Made by a program: the position numbers and the translations under genes | Notes under the pieces: model-generated | What the model was told of the DNA's origin: nothing | What the model saw: only the letters and a program-made list of their open reading frames with translations | Databases searched by the model: none | Shown: positions 1-8,642 of the stretch, in pieces | How positions within the stretch are numbered: the stretch's first letter is position 1 | Layout: every line of letters begins with the position of its first letter | From: Castellaniella sp035707805 | GTDB lineage: Bacteria; Pseudomonadota; Gammaproteobacteria; Burkholderiales; Burkholderiaceae_B | NCBI GenBank assembly: GCA_035707805.1 | Contig: DASSTS010000010.1 | Coordinates: 25,266-89,265 of the forward strand | Length of the DNA stretch: 64,000 nucleotides | Direction: 5' to 3'

Positions 1-192
1 GTCACGCTGCTGGTGGGCCTGCTGATCAGCATCTTCCAGGCCGCCACGCAGATCAACGAAATGACGCTGTCCTTCATCCCCAAGCTGCTGGCGGTGGGCG
101 CGGCGCTGGTGCTGCTGGGGCCGTGGCTGATCACCACCATGGTCGATTACATCCGCACCCTGCTGGACTCGATTCCCGGCCTGGCGAGCTGA
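1..192 (+). CDS. fliQ: Flagellar export apparatus protein FliQ, C-terminal fragment
   Basis: The window opens inside this gene, so only the last 63 residues are visible, ending at TGA 190-192. They contain a hydrophobic segment, the polar loop FQAATQINEMTLSFIPK and a second hydrophobic segment, which is the typical FliQ two-helix pattern. FliQ is a small inner-membrane subunit of the flagellar type III export gate with FliP and FliR. fliR follows 9 bases downstream, the usual fliPQR order. The injectisome paralogue (SctS) is possible but less likely. The start lies outside the window. Confidence 0.9.
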   Translation, partial: VTLLVGLLISIFQAATQINEMTLSFIPKLLAVGAALVLLGPWLITTMVDYIRTLLDSIPGLAS

Positions 193-201
193 TCCGCCCC
201 C

Positions 202-987
202 ATGATCGATTTCCAGCTCGATCAGCTCTACGCCTGGATCAGCGGCCTGCTCTGGCCGCTGTTCCGCATCGGCGGTCTGGTGGCCCTCGCGCCCGTGCTG
301 GGCGAATCCAACATCCCCGTGCGGGTGAAGGTCGGCGTATCGGTCGTGCTCACGATCGTCGTCATGCCCCTCGTCGGCCCCGTGCCGGCCATCGCCCCGG
401 CATCCTACGCGGGCCTGCTGATCGCCCTGCAGCAGGTGCTGATCGGCATGGCGCTGGGCCTGTGCATGCGGATGGTCTTTACCGCCACGATGATGGCGGG
501 CGAATTCGTCGGCCTGCCCATGGGGCTGGCCTTTGCATCGTTCTTCGACCCGGCCACCGGCGCCAACACCGCGGTCCTGTCGCGCCTGATCAACCTGATC
601 GCCCTGCTGATGTTCCTGGCGGTCAACGGCCACCTGCTGATGCTCGACGGCCTGGTGCGCACCTTCGACATCCTGCCCATCGGCGCCCACCTGCAGACCG
701 ACGGCTGGGGCGCGCTGCTGGACTGGAGCGGCCAGCTCTGGATCTCCGGCCTGCTGCTCGCCCTGCCCATCATCATCGTGCTGCTGACGATCAACCTGTC
801 GCTGGGCATCCTGAACCGCACGGCGCAGCAGCTGTCGGTCTTCGCGGTGGGTTTTCCGATTTCCCTGACCACCGGCCTGATCATGCTGGCCATCGTCATT
901 CCGCAAAGCCATGACTTCCTGACCCGCCTGTTCGAGGCGGGCTACCAGGCCATGGCTCGGATCGCCCGCAGCCTGGCCGGGCTGTAG
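202..987 (+). CDS. fliR: Flagellar biosynthetic protein FliR
   Basis: A 261-residue, very hydrophobic protein of the usual FliR length. FliR sits with FliP and FliQ in the core of the flagellar export gate in the inner membrane. Visible support: an N-terminal amphipathic part followed by several membrane helices, the family-typical stretch GEFVGLPMGLAFASFFDP near residues 113-130, and the C-terminal GILNRTAQQLSVFAVGFP motif. It starts 9 bases after fliQ and is probably co-transcribed with it. It is the last flagellar gene here; the next gene is convergent. Confidence 0.95.
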   Translation: MIDFQLDQLYAWISGLLWPLFRIGGLVALAPVLGESNIPVRVKVGVSVVLTIVVMPLVGPVPAIAPASYAGLLIALQQVLIGMALGLCMRMVFTATMMAGEFVGLPMGLAFASFFDPATGANTAVLSRLINLIALLMFLAVNGHLLMLDGLVRTFDILPIGAHLQTDGWGALLDWSGQLWISGLLLALPIIIVLLTINLSLGILNRTAQQLSVFAVGFPISLTTGLIMLAIVIPQSHDFLTRLFEAGYQAMARIARSLAGL

Positions 988-991
988 CGGT

Positions 992-1606
992 TCAGCGGCC
1001 CGCCGGGGACAAGGGGTAGGTCACACCCGGCACGACCTTGGAACCCGCCGGCAGCAGGGGTTGCGCGCCCGCGGCCGGCGCCGCCGTCGTGGACAGCGGT
1101 GGCGGCGGCGGCACCGGAATGGGGCCGGCCGGCTCGCCATTGCCCGGAATGACGATCATCCCATCATCCTGCGTCGGCGGCGCGTTCACGGCGCCGGATG
1201 AGGCCGCCGCGGCGGGCGGATGCTGCCGGGCGGCCTCGCGATCGGCCTGCTCGGCGGTGCGGGGGCGGTGCTGCAGCGGCAGGTTCACGCCGTTTTCCAT
1301 GCGCTGGAACGTGCCGTCCGGCCCGAAGCGCAGCCAGACCTCCTGCCGCGCATACACCGCATCGGTCGCCAGCGTGCCCTTGTAGGCCCAGCGGGCCAGC
1401 ACCGTATCGCCCTGCTGCCAGACATCGGTGGGCTGGGCGCCCAGGTCCTCCGAGGCCTGGGCCAGCGTGGTGCGGCCGACCACGATGCGATCCAGGCCGG
1501 ACGTGTTCAGGCCGTTGCCGGTGACGGTGCAGCCGGCCAGCAGCGCCGCGGCGGCGGCCGCCACGGCCAGCCGGCGCCAGCGCCGGGCGATTGAGATGCT
1601 TGGCAT
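992..1606 (-). CDS. BamE/SmpA-like lipoprotein of unknown role
   Basis: A 204-residue protein with a lipoprotein signal: an Arg-rich start, an Ala-rich hydrophobic stretch and a lipobox LLAGC with Cys near residue 26. The segment after it (about 35-110) has the pattern of small BamE/SmpA-type domains: an 'IVVGRTTLAQASEDLG' helix, then W-rich strands with WAYKG and VWLRFGPDG. The last 90 residues are Pro/Ala-rich and probably disordered. It lies just downstream of the chemoreceptor on the same strand, start only 2 bases from the receptor's stop codon, so co-transcription is likely. Its 3' end faces fliR with a 4-base gap. The BamE-like assignment is by eye. Confidence 0.65.
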   Translation of the reverse strand: MPSISIARRWRRLAVAAAAAALLAGCTVTGNGLNTSGLDRIVVGRTTLAQASEDLGAQPTDVWQQGDTVLARWAYKGTLATDAVYARQEVWLRFGPDGTFQRMENGVNLPLQHRPRTAEQADREAARQHPPAAAASSGAVNAPPTQDDGMIVIPGNGEPAGPIPVPPPPPLSTTAAPAAGAQPLLPAGSKVVPGVTYPLSPAGR

Positions 1607-1608
1607 GT

Positions 1609-3462
1609 TCAGAATTCCTCCCAGTCTTCCGTATCCGAAGTGATCATTGCAGGTCCGCCGGCCCGCGCAGGCGCGAGGCGCCGCGATGGCGCCGGCCGGG
1701 GGGCGGGAGCCCGTGCGTCCGGCGTACCTGGCGCGCCTGGTGCATCCGCCGCGGCGGGCGCGGACGGCCGTTCGCCGCGGGACGGCGCGGCGGCGCCCGC
1801 CGGCAGCAGCCGCGCGCCGGGCGCGGGCGTCGCGGTCCCCGGCAAGGCCTCGCCGAGCGTGCCGGTGAGGATGCCCCCGTCTTCGCCGGCCGGATCGGCC
1901 TGGACCGCGGCCAGCGCCGCCTGTTCGCTCAGCTGGAACACCGCCAGGGACTGGCCGATCTCCGCGGCCAGCGTCTCCAGCGAGCCGGCCGCCGTCGCGG
2001 CCTGTTGCACCAGCAAGGCATTCTGCTGCGTCACCGAATCCATCTGGGCGACCGCCAGATTGATCTGGTCGATGCCCGAGGACTGCTCCACCGTCGCGGC
2101 GGTGATCTCGCTCATGATGTCGGAGACGCGCGTCACGGCCTCGACGATCTCGCGCATGGTCTCGCCCGCGCGGTTGACCTGCGCCGAGCCGGCCTGGACC
2201 CGGCCCACCGAATCCTCGATCAGGCCCTTGATCTCCTTGGCGGCGCCAGCGCTGCGCTGCGCCAGGGCGCGGACCTCGGCGGCGACCACGGCAAAGCCGC
2301 GGCCTTGTTCGCCGGCGCGGGCGGCCTCGACGGCGGCGTTCAGTGCCAGGATGTTGGTCTGGAAGGCGATGGAATCGATCACGCCGATGATGTCCACGAT
2401 CTGCTGCGACTGCGTGTTGATCTCGCCCATGGTGCCGACCAGTTGGGTGACCAGCGAGCCGCCGTTGGTCGCCGTCTGCGTGGCCGAGGCCGCCAGGTTG
2501 TTGGCCTGCTGCGCGTTGTCGGCGTTCTGGCGCACGGTGGCCGTGATCTGTTCCATGGTGGCGGCGGTTTCGGTCAGCGAGCTGGCTTGTTCTTCGGTGC
2601 GCGCGGACAGGTCGAGATTGCCGGTGGTGATCTGGGCCGCCGCGGTGGCGATGGAGACCGCGCCGCTGCGCAATTCGCTGACCGTGTCGTGCAGGCCTTG
2701 CGACATGCGCTGCAGGGCGCGTTCGAGCTCGGTGATTTCGTCCCTGCCCTGCGGCTGGATCTGCCGGCTGAGGTCGCGGCTGGCGACGGACTGCGCCAGC
2801 GTGACGGTGGACCGCAGCGGGCCGGTGATCGAGCGGGTGACGCGCCAGGCGAACAGCAAGCCGAGCACCACCGCCAGGAGGGTGGTGACGGCAGCCGTCG
2901 CCATGCCGGTCTGGTTGCTGCTGTCGAGTTCCTGGGCGTTGCGGTCGATCAGGCTTTTCTGGTAGGCGAGCAGGGCGCTGACGCTGCCCACGTAGGCGTC
3001 CAGGTAGCCGGCCATGTCATGGTCGTAGAACTGCCGGGCCGCCGCCTGCTTGCCGGATTCCTGGTTCTTGATGGCCGCCGCGCGCGCCTGCGTGTATTCG
3101 GCGCGCTTCTTTTGCACGACGTCGAAGAGCTTGCGGGCTTCCGGATCGTTGATGCTGGCGTCCACCTGCTTCTGCAGCTGGGAGATGCGCGCGCTGGTGG
3201 CGGTCATGTCCTTCTTGATCGCTGCGGCCAGCTCCGGATTGTCGGTGCGGGAGACCGTGGTGGTGCGCAAGGCGTTCATGGCCGTGTTCTTTTCCCACTC
3301 GGAGATCAGCCGCTCGGTCTTCAGCCGCGTGTCGGTGATGCCGCGCATCAGGTCGCTGCTGTCCTGCATCCGCCAGATGCTGACGGCCGCGATGATGAGC
3401 AGCAGGAGGATGATCAGACTGAAGCCAAGGGTCAACCGGGTGGCGATTTTGAGCGTGCGCAT
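1609..3462 (-). CDS. Methyl-accepting chemotaxis protein (Tsr/Tar type)
   Basis: A 617-residue transmembrane chemoreceptor. In order: short cytoplasmic start; TM1 about residues 11-29; periplasmic ligand-binding region of about 155 residues with a four-helix-bundle look; TM2 about 187-207; HAMP; a long methyl-accepting coiled coil. The hairpin tip is near-canonical, with IDSIAFQTNILALNAAVEAA followed by RAGEQGRGFAVVAAEVR. After the signalling domain there is an Ala/Pro/Arg-rich linker ending in DWEEF, which fits the xWxxF CheR/CheB-tethering pentapeptide of high-abundance receptors. The ligand cannot be told from the sequence. Proximity to flagellar genes fits motility. Confidence 0.95.
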   Translation of the reverse strand: MRTLKIATRLTLGFSLIILLLLIIAAVSIWRMQDSSDLMRGITDTRLKTERLISEWEKNTAMNALRTTTVSRTDNPELAAAIKKDMTATSARISQLQKQVDASINDPEARKLFDVVQKKRAEYTQARAAAIKNQESGKQAAARQFYDHDMAGYLDAYVGSVSALLAYQKSLIDRNAQELDSSNQTGMATAAVTTLLAVVLGLLFAWRVTRSITGPLRSTVTLAQSVASRDLSRQIQPQGRDEITELERALQRMSQGLHDTVSELRSGAVSIATAAAQITTGNLDLSARTEEQASSLTETAATMEQITATVRQNADNAQQANNLAASATQTATNGGSLVTQLVGTMGEINTQSQQIVDIIGVIDSIAFQTNILALNAAVEAARAGEQGRGFAVVAAEVRALAQRSAGAAKEIKGLIEDSVGRVQAGSAQVNRAGETMREIVEAVTRVSDIMSEITAATVEQSSGIDQINLAVAQMDSVTQQNALLVQQAATAAGSLETLAAEIGQSLAVFQLSEQAALAAVQADPAGEDGGILTGTLGEALPGTATPAPGARLLPAGAAAPSRGERPSAPAAADAPGAPGTPDARAPAPRPAPSRRLAPARAGGPAMITSDTEDWEEF

Positions 3463-3624
3463 GGGAATCCCTCGTGCGGGTGGAAGCGTGCCGGTTCGGC
3501 GATGAAAGTCCAGGCTTTAAACATTCTGTCTTAAATAGCTGACTTCGCCCACATTTTATCGGAGAGCGGGGGTGGCATAATCCGCCTGGCAAGCCACTTT
3601 TCACCGACCATATCGTCCTATTCC

Positions 3625-4182
3625 ATGTCCTGCCTGATCGAAATCACCGAAACCGACGGCCTGCACATCGCCCTGGCCTATGCGACCGCGGACAACCTGG
3701 CGGGGCGGCCCGTGTACGCGCCGGGGGCGCGCTGCGCGCTGCGCCCCGAGGCGGCGGACTGCCTGCGCCGCGCGGCCCGGGCGGCCCGGCGCGCCGGCCT
3801 GGGACTGCTCGTGTACGACGCGTACCGCCCGGCGGCCGCGCAGGCAGTGTTCTGGCGCGCCTTGCCCGACCCCCGCTACGTGGCCGATGCCGCGCAGGGC
3901 TCGAACCACACGCGCGGCGTCGCGGTGGACGTCGGCCTGCTGGACGCGACGGGCGCGGCGCTCGACATGGGGACCGCGTTCGACGCGATGTGCGACCAGT
4001 CGCATCACGACCGGGACGATCTGCCGGCCGCGGCCCAGCACAACCGCCACCTGCTGCTGGGCATCATGCTGCAGGCCGGATTCCGTTCCATTCCGACGGA
4101 ATGGTGGCACTACGAATTGCCCGATGCGCACGAATATGTTTTATTGCCGGAGAACGACATGGTTCGTGTGATCACGGACTGA
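3625..4182 (+). CDS. ddpX: D-alanyl-D-alanine dipeptidase (VanX/DdpX family)
   Basis: A 185-residue zinc D,D-dipeptidase that cleaves D-Ala-D-Ala in the cytoplasm. The zinc-site motif SNHTRGVAVDVG (SxHxxGxAxD) lies near residues 91-102 and the second part, EWWHYE, near 160-165. The motif YDAYRP before the metal site is also family-typical. No signal peptide is visible, as expected for the cytoplasmic DdpX type. It is the first gene of a run matching E. coli ddpXABCDF, and the substrate-binding protein gene follows 28 bases later. It supplies the hydrolysis step for dipeptide imported by the downstream transporter. Confidence 0.93.
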   Translation: MSCLIEITETDGLHIALAYATADNLAGRPVYAPGARCALRPEAADCLRRAARAARRAGLGLLVYDAYRPAAAQAVFWRALPDPRYVADAAQGSNHTRGVAVDVGLLDATGAALDMGTAFDAMCDQSHHDRDDLPAAAQHNRHLLLGIMLQAGFRSIPTEWWHYELPDAHEYVLLPENDMVRVITD

Positions 4183-4210
4183 AACCCATGTTCCACTGGA
4201 CGGAGGTTGT

Positions 4211-5776
4211 ATGCAATCCATGATGCAGACCGGGCTGCGCCGCGCCCTGATGGCGGCAGCGCTGGGAATCGGCGCCTGTGCCTGGGCGGGCGGGGCCTGG
4301 GCAGCGGCGCCCGCCGACACCCTGGTCATCGGCAAGCCCGCCGATCCCCAGACCCTGGATCCCGCCGTGACCATCGACAACAACGACTGGACGGTCACCT
4401 ATCCGGCCTATCAGCGTCTGATGCGCTACAAGCAGGCCGATGGCAAGGGCTCGACCGAGGTCGAGGGCGACCTGGCAGACCACTGGGAGGCCTCGTCCGA
4501 CAACCTGGTCTGGACCTTCCATCTGCGCGACGGCCAGCAGTTCGCCGACGGCGCGCCGGTCGATGCGCAGGCGGTGAAACTGTCCTTCGAGCGGCTGCTC
4601 GCCAAGAAACAAGGCCCCTCCGAGGCCTTTCCCGCCGACATGACGATCGACGCCGTGGATGCGCAGACGGTGCGCTTCACGCTGAAAAAGCCGTTCGCGC
4701 CTTTCCTCTACACCCTGGCCAACAACGGCGCTTCCATCGTCAATCCCAAGGCCATGCAGCGCGCCGATGCCGATGCCTGGCTGTCGGGCCATACGGCGGG
4801 CTCCGGCCCCTACCAGCTGGTGTCCTGGCAAAAGGGCCAGTCCCTGGTGCTGGAGCGCAATCCCCATTACGCGGGCTCGAAGAAACCCACGCTGGACAAG
4901 TTCGTGGTGAAGATCGTCCCGGAATCCTCCGCGCGCCGCCTGCAGCTCCAGAAGGGCGACCTGGACGTGGCCGAGGAGCTTCCGGTGGACCAGCTCCAGG
5001 CGCTCAAGAAGGATTCCGCCGTGCGGGTGGCTGAATTCCCCTCGCTGCGCGTCACCTACCTGTACCTGAACAACGCCAAGGGCCCGCTGCAGAACGTCGA
5101 TCTGCGCCGCGCCGTGGTCGATGCGCTGGATTACCAGGGCATCGTCGACGGCATCATGATGGGCCAGGCCAAGCAGATGCGCGGCCCGATCCCCGAAGGC
5201 ATGTGGGGCCACGACGCCGACCTGCCGCAGCCCAAGCAGGACGTGGCGGCCGCCAAGGCGCTGGTCAAGCAGGCGGGCGGCGTCAAGACGCCCTTGCTGC
5301 TGCGCTATTCGACTCAGGATCCGGCCTGGGAGCCCATCGCCCTGACGACCCAGGCCAACCTGGCCGCCATCGGGGTGCCGGTCAAGCTCGAGAAACTGGC
5401 CAACGCCACGCTGCGCGAGAACCTGGGCAAGGGCAATTTCGACATCTCCATCGGCAACTGGAGCCCCGATTTCGCCGATCCGTACATGTTCACCAGCTAC
5501 TGGTTCGATTCGGACAAGAAAGGCCTGGCGGGCAACCGCTCCTTCTATTCCAATCCGCAGGTCGACGAATGGCTGCGCCAGGCGGCCACGCTCAGCGACC
5601 AGGGACAGCGCGTCGCCCTGTACAAGAAGGTCCAGGAGCAGGTCGTGAAGGACGCCGCCTACGCCTACCTGTACCAGAAGAACTACCAGGTCGGGCTCGG
5701 GGCAGCCGTCCACGGCTTCGTCTTCAATCCCATGCTGGAACGCGTCTTCAATGTCGCCGACATGACGAAGAAGTAG
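4211..5776 (+). CDS. ddpA: Periplasmic D,D-dipeptide/oligopeptide-binding protein (SBP family 5)
   Basis: A 521-residue substrate-binding protein with a clear Sec signal peptide (residues 1-33, Ala-x-Ala type end). The mature start, DTLVIGKPADPQTLDPA, is the classic SBP_bac_5 opening. Further family marks are FHLRDGQQFADGAPV and YKKVQEQVVKDAAYAYLY near the end. The ribosome binding site GGAGG is at 4202-4206. It is the second gene of the ddp-type operon, so D-Ala-D-Ala is the inferred ligand. The fold itself cannot separate this from DppA/OppA; the ddpX neighbour decides the call. Confidence 0.9.
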   Translation: MQSMMQTGLRRALMAAALGIGACAWAGGAWAAAPADTLVIGKPADPQTLDPAVTIDNNDWTVTYPAYQRLMRYKQADGKGSTEVEGDLADHWEASSDNLVWTFHLRDGQQFADGAPVDAQAVKLSFERLLAKKQGPSEAFPADMTIDAVDAQTVRFTLKKPFAPFLYTLANNGASIVNPKAMQRADADAWLSGHTAGSGPYQLVSWQKGQSLVLERNPHYAGSKKPTLDKFVVKIVPESSARRLQLQKGDLDVAEELPVDQLQALKKDSAVRVAEFPSLRVTYLYLNNAKGPLQNVDLRRAVVDALDYQGIVDGIMMGQAKQMRGPIPEGMWGHDADLPQPKQDVAAAKALVKQAGGVKTPLLLRYSTQDPAWEPIALTTQANLAAIGVPVKLEKLANATLRENLGKGNFDISIGNWSPDFADPYMFTSYWFDSDKKGLAGNRSFYSNPQVDEWLRQAATLSDQGQRVALYKKVQEQVVKDAAYAYLYQKNYQVGLGAAVHGFVFNPMLERVFNVADMTKK

Positions 5777-5782
5777 CGGCTG

Positions 5783-6805
5783 ATGGGCATGTCGTGGCTG
5801 TCCGTGGTTCGCCGCCGCCTGGCGAGCCTGGTGCTGGTGGTGGTGGGGGTGTCCCTCATCACGTTCGCCATCTCCCACCTGGTGCCGGGTGATCCCGCCC
5901 GGCTGGTGGCGGGCGACCGCGCCACGCCCGAGATCGTCGCCCACATCCGCTCGCAACTCGGCCTGGACCTGCCCCTGCCGCAACAGTACCTGCGCTACAT
6001 GGGGCAGTTGCTGCACGGCGACCTGGGCACTTCGATCCGCACCCACCGGCCGGTGATCGACGACATCGCCGCCTTTTTTCCCGCGACGCTCGAGCTGGCG
6101 CTGGTGGCGCTGATCCTGGCCACCGTGGCCGGCATCCCCCTGGGGGTGCTCTCGGCGGTGTACCGCAACCGCTGGATCGACCACGGCGCCCGCACGCTGG
6201 CGGTGGCCGGCATTTCGACGCCGGCCTTCTGGCTGGGTCTCGGGCTGATCGTGATCTTCTACGGCAAGCTCGGCTGGTTTCCGGGCGGCGGGCGCCTCGA
6301 CCAGGGCATGGCGCCGCCCCCCCACCTGACCGGCCTGTACCTGATCGACGCGGCCGTGGCCGGCGACTGGACGGTCTGGCGCAGCGCGCTGCGCCACATG
6401 GTGCTGCCGGCTCTGACCCTGGGATTCGTGCACCTGGGCGTGGTGGCCCGGCAGGTGCGTTCGTCCATGCTCGAACAGCTGGGCGAGGATTACATCCGCA
6501 CCGCGCGGGCCTACGGCCTGTCGCCCTGGACCGTGGTGGTGCGCCATGCCTTGCCCAATGCGCTGATCCCCTCGGTGACGGTCCTGGGGCTGGCCCTGGG
6601 CGACCTGCTGTACGGGGCGGTGTTGACCGAGACCGTGTTCGGCTGGCCGGGCATGGGGGCCTATGTGGTGGACTCGATCCAGGCGCTCGATTTCCCGGCG
6701 GTGATGGGGTTCGCGGTGGTGGTCTCGTTTGCCTATGTGGTGCTGAATCTGCTGGTGGACCTGCTGTACCGGCGCCTGGATCCCCGCATCACGGAGGTCG
6801 GATGA
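5783..6805 (+). CDS. ddpB: Dipeptide ABC transporter permease, DppB/DdpB type
   Basis: A 340-residue inner-membrane permease. The N-terminal helix begins with RRLASLVLVVVGVSLITF and is followed by HLVPGDPA, the standard DppB/OppB start. The BPD_transp_1 core and the EAA-type loop are present (EDYIRTARAYGLSPWTVVVRHALPN, seen around residues 233-257). It starts 6 bases after ddpA and its end overlaps the start of ddpC by 4 bases (ATGA), indicating translational coupling. Its partner is the ddpC product, with energy from the two ATPases downstream. Confidence 0.93.
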   Translation: MGMSWLSVVRRRLASLVLVVVGVSLITFAISHLVPGDPARLVAGDRATPEIVAHIRSQLGLDLPLPQQYLRYMGQLLHGDLGTSIRTHRPVIDDIAAFFPATLELALVALILATVAGIPLGVLSAVYRNRWIDHGARTLAVAGISTPAFWLGLGLIVIFYGKLGWFPGGGRLDQGMAPPPHLTGLYLIDAAVAGDWTVWRSALRHMVLPALTLGFVHLGVVARQVRSSMLEQLGEDYIRTARAYGLSPWTVVVRHALPNALIPSVTVLGLALGDLLYGAVLTETVFGWPGMGAYVVDSIQALDFPAVMGFAVVVSFAYVVLNLLVDLLYRRLDPRITEVG

Positions 6806-7635
6806 GGTTTTTTCTCTACCAGCTGCGCCGCAGTCCGCTGATGCTGCTGGGGCTGGCCATCCTGGCGGTGGTGGGCCTTGCCGTGGCCGGCGCGGGCTGG
6901 GTGGCCCCCCATGATCCGGAAAAACTGGATCTGGTGCATCGCCTGGCGGCGCCCTCGATGCAGCACTGGTTCGGGACGGACGAGGTCGGGCGCGACATTT
7001 TCAGCCGCGTGCTGTACGGCGGGCGGCAGTCCATCGGCGTGGGCCTCTTCGTGGCGGCGTGCGCCAGCCTGGTCGGCGCCGTGATCGGCTGCTTCTCGGG
7101 GATACTGGGCGGCCGCGTCGACGGCCTGATCATGCGGTGCATGGACGTCGTGCTGTCGGTGCCCTCGCTGGTGCTCATCATGGCGCTGGCCGCCGCGCTG
7201 GGGCCCAGCCTGTTCAACGCCATGCTGGCGATCACGCTGGTGCGCATTCCCTTCTACGTGCGGCTTGCCCGCGGACAGACCCTGGGCATCCGCGAGATGG
7301 CCTACGTCAAGGCCGCCTGGACCTTCGGCGCCAGCCGGCGGCACGTGGTGCGCTGGCACGTGGTGCGCAACGCCGCCTCGCCCATCATCGTGCAGGCGAC
7401 GCTGGACATCGGCGGGGCGATCCTGATGGCGGCGGCCCTGGGCTTCATCGGCCTGGGCGCCCAGCAGCCCACCGCCGAATGGGGCGCCATGGTGGCCACG
7501 GGCCGCAATTTCCTGCTGGACCAGTGGTGGTACACCGTCACGCCTGGCTGCGCCATCCTGGTCACGGCACTGGCCTGCAATCTGGTGGGCGACGGGGTGC
7601 GCGACATGCTCGATCCGAAGTCGAGGGCGAAATGA
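6802..7635 (+). CDS. ddpC: Dipeptide ABC transporter permease, DppC/DdpC type
   Basis: A 277-residue second permease of the ddp system. After the first helix it has the DppC marker region QHWFGTDEVGRDIFSRVLYG near residues 54-73, then five membrane helices and the EAA loop with YVKAAWTFGASRRHVVRWHV. The C-terminus has the family-typical GDGVRDMLDPKSR. The ATG overlaps the end of ddpB, and its stop overlaps the ATG of ddpD (ATGA at 7632-7635). The tight overlaps point to one polycistronic mRNA. Confidence 0.93.
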   Translation: MRFFLYQLRRSPLMLLGLAILAVVGLAVAGAGWVAPHDPEKLDLVHRLAAPSMQHWFGTDEVGRDIFSRVLYGGRQSIGVGLFVAACASLVGAVIGCFSGILGGRVDGLIMRCMDVVLSVPSLVLIMALAAALGPSLFNAMLAITLVRIPFYVRLARGQTLGIREMAYVKAAWTFGASRRHVVRWHVVRNAASPIIVQATLDIGGAILMAAALGFIGLGAQQPTAEWGAMVATGRNFLLDQWWYTVTPGCAILVTALACNLVGDGVRDMLDPKSRAK

Positions 7636-8642
7636 CGGACGCCGCCGCACCGGTCCTCGACATCCGCGACCTGAGCCTGGAGTTCCCCGTCTTCGGCGGC
7701 GCCGTGCGGGCGCTCAACGGCGTCAGCCTCCAGGTCATGCCCGGCGAGACCGTGGGCGTGGTGGGCGAATCCGGCTCGGGCAAGTCCGTGACGGCGATGG
7801 CGGCCCTGCGGCTGCTGCCGCCCGGGGCCTACCGCGTGAGGGGCGGCAGCCTGCGCCTGATGGGCGAGGACGTGCTGGCCGCGCCGGAGGCCCGGATGCG
7901 GCGCTGGCGCGGCCGCCGCGCCGCGATGATCTTCCAGGAGCCCATGACGGCCCTGAATCCCACGCGCCGCGTCGGCGACCAGTTGAGCGGCGTGCTGCGC
8001 ACCCATCACGCGCTGGACCGGCGCCAGGCGCGCGACCGTGCCGAGGCGCTGCTGCGCGACATGATGATTCCCGATCCGGCGCAGGTGCTGCGCGCCTATC
8101 CCTTCGAATTGTCGGGCGGCATGCGGCAGCGCGTCATGGTGGCGATGGCGTTTTCCTGCGACCCGGCCCTGCTGATCGCCGACGAGCCGACCACCGCGCT
8201 GGACGTGACCGTGCAGCGCCAGGTGCTGCAGCTGCTGCGCGGCAAGGCGCGCGAGCGCGGCGCCGCCATCCTGTTCATCACCCACGACATGGCCGTGGTG
8301 TCTCAATGCTGCGACCGGGTGTACGTGATGTACGCCGGCACGGTGGTCGAAGAGGGGCCGACTGCGCGCGTGCTGGGCGCTCCGCGCCATCCCTATACCC
8401 GGGGCCTGCTGGATGGCCTGCCCGAGCGTGCGGCGCCTGGCGTGCCGCTGGCGGCGATTCCCGGTCAGGTGCCGGACATGCGCCGGCCGCCCCAGGGCTG
8501 CGTGTTCGCCGACCGCTGCGCCCGTGCCGACGCGCAATGCCGCCAGACGCCGCTCCTGCGGGCGGCGCCGGACGATCCCGATCGCCGGCTGGCCTGCTGG
8601 CATCCGCTGGACGCCCCCGACGACGGGGAGGGATCGCCATGA
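7632..8642 (+). CDS. ddpD: Dipeptide ABC transporter ATP-binding protein, DppD/DdpD type
   Basis: A 336-residue ATPase. Walker A is GESGSGKSV (about residues 42-50), the Q-loop region has FQEPMTALNP, the signature is LSGGMRQRV, and Walker B is LLIADEPTTALDV. The C-terminal oligopeptide-transporter domain has the Cys-containing segment CVFADRCARADAQC, often linked to an iron-sulfur site in this family. The ATG at 7632 is chosen because it overlaps the ddpC stop and lies directly before the first conserved strand. The reading frame stays open far upstream, but that part is antisense-like noise over ddpC. Confidence 0.92.
   Translation: MTDAAAPVLDIRDLSLEFPVFGGAVRALNGVSLQVMPGETVGVVGESGSGKSVTAMAALRLLPPGAYRVRGGSLRLMGEDVLAAPEARMRRWRGRRAAMIFQEPMTALNPTRRVGDQLSGVLRTHHALDRRQARDRAEALLRDMMIPDPAQVLRAYPFELSGGMRQRVMVAMAFSCDPALLIADEPTTALDVTVQRQVLQLLRGKARERGAAILFITHDMAVVSQCCDRVYVMYAGTVVEEGPTARVLGAPRHPYTRGLLDGLPERAAPGVPLAAIPGQVPDMRRPPQGCVFADRCARADAQCRQTPLLRAAPDDPDRRLACWHPLDAPDDGEGSP

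Noticed and set aside
4172..6547. A 791-codon minus-strand frame over ddpA and ddpB
   Set aside because: It is antisense to two motif-complete transporter genes and is His/Gln/Arg-rich, typical of a shadow.
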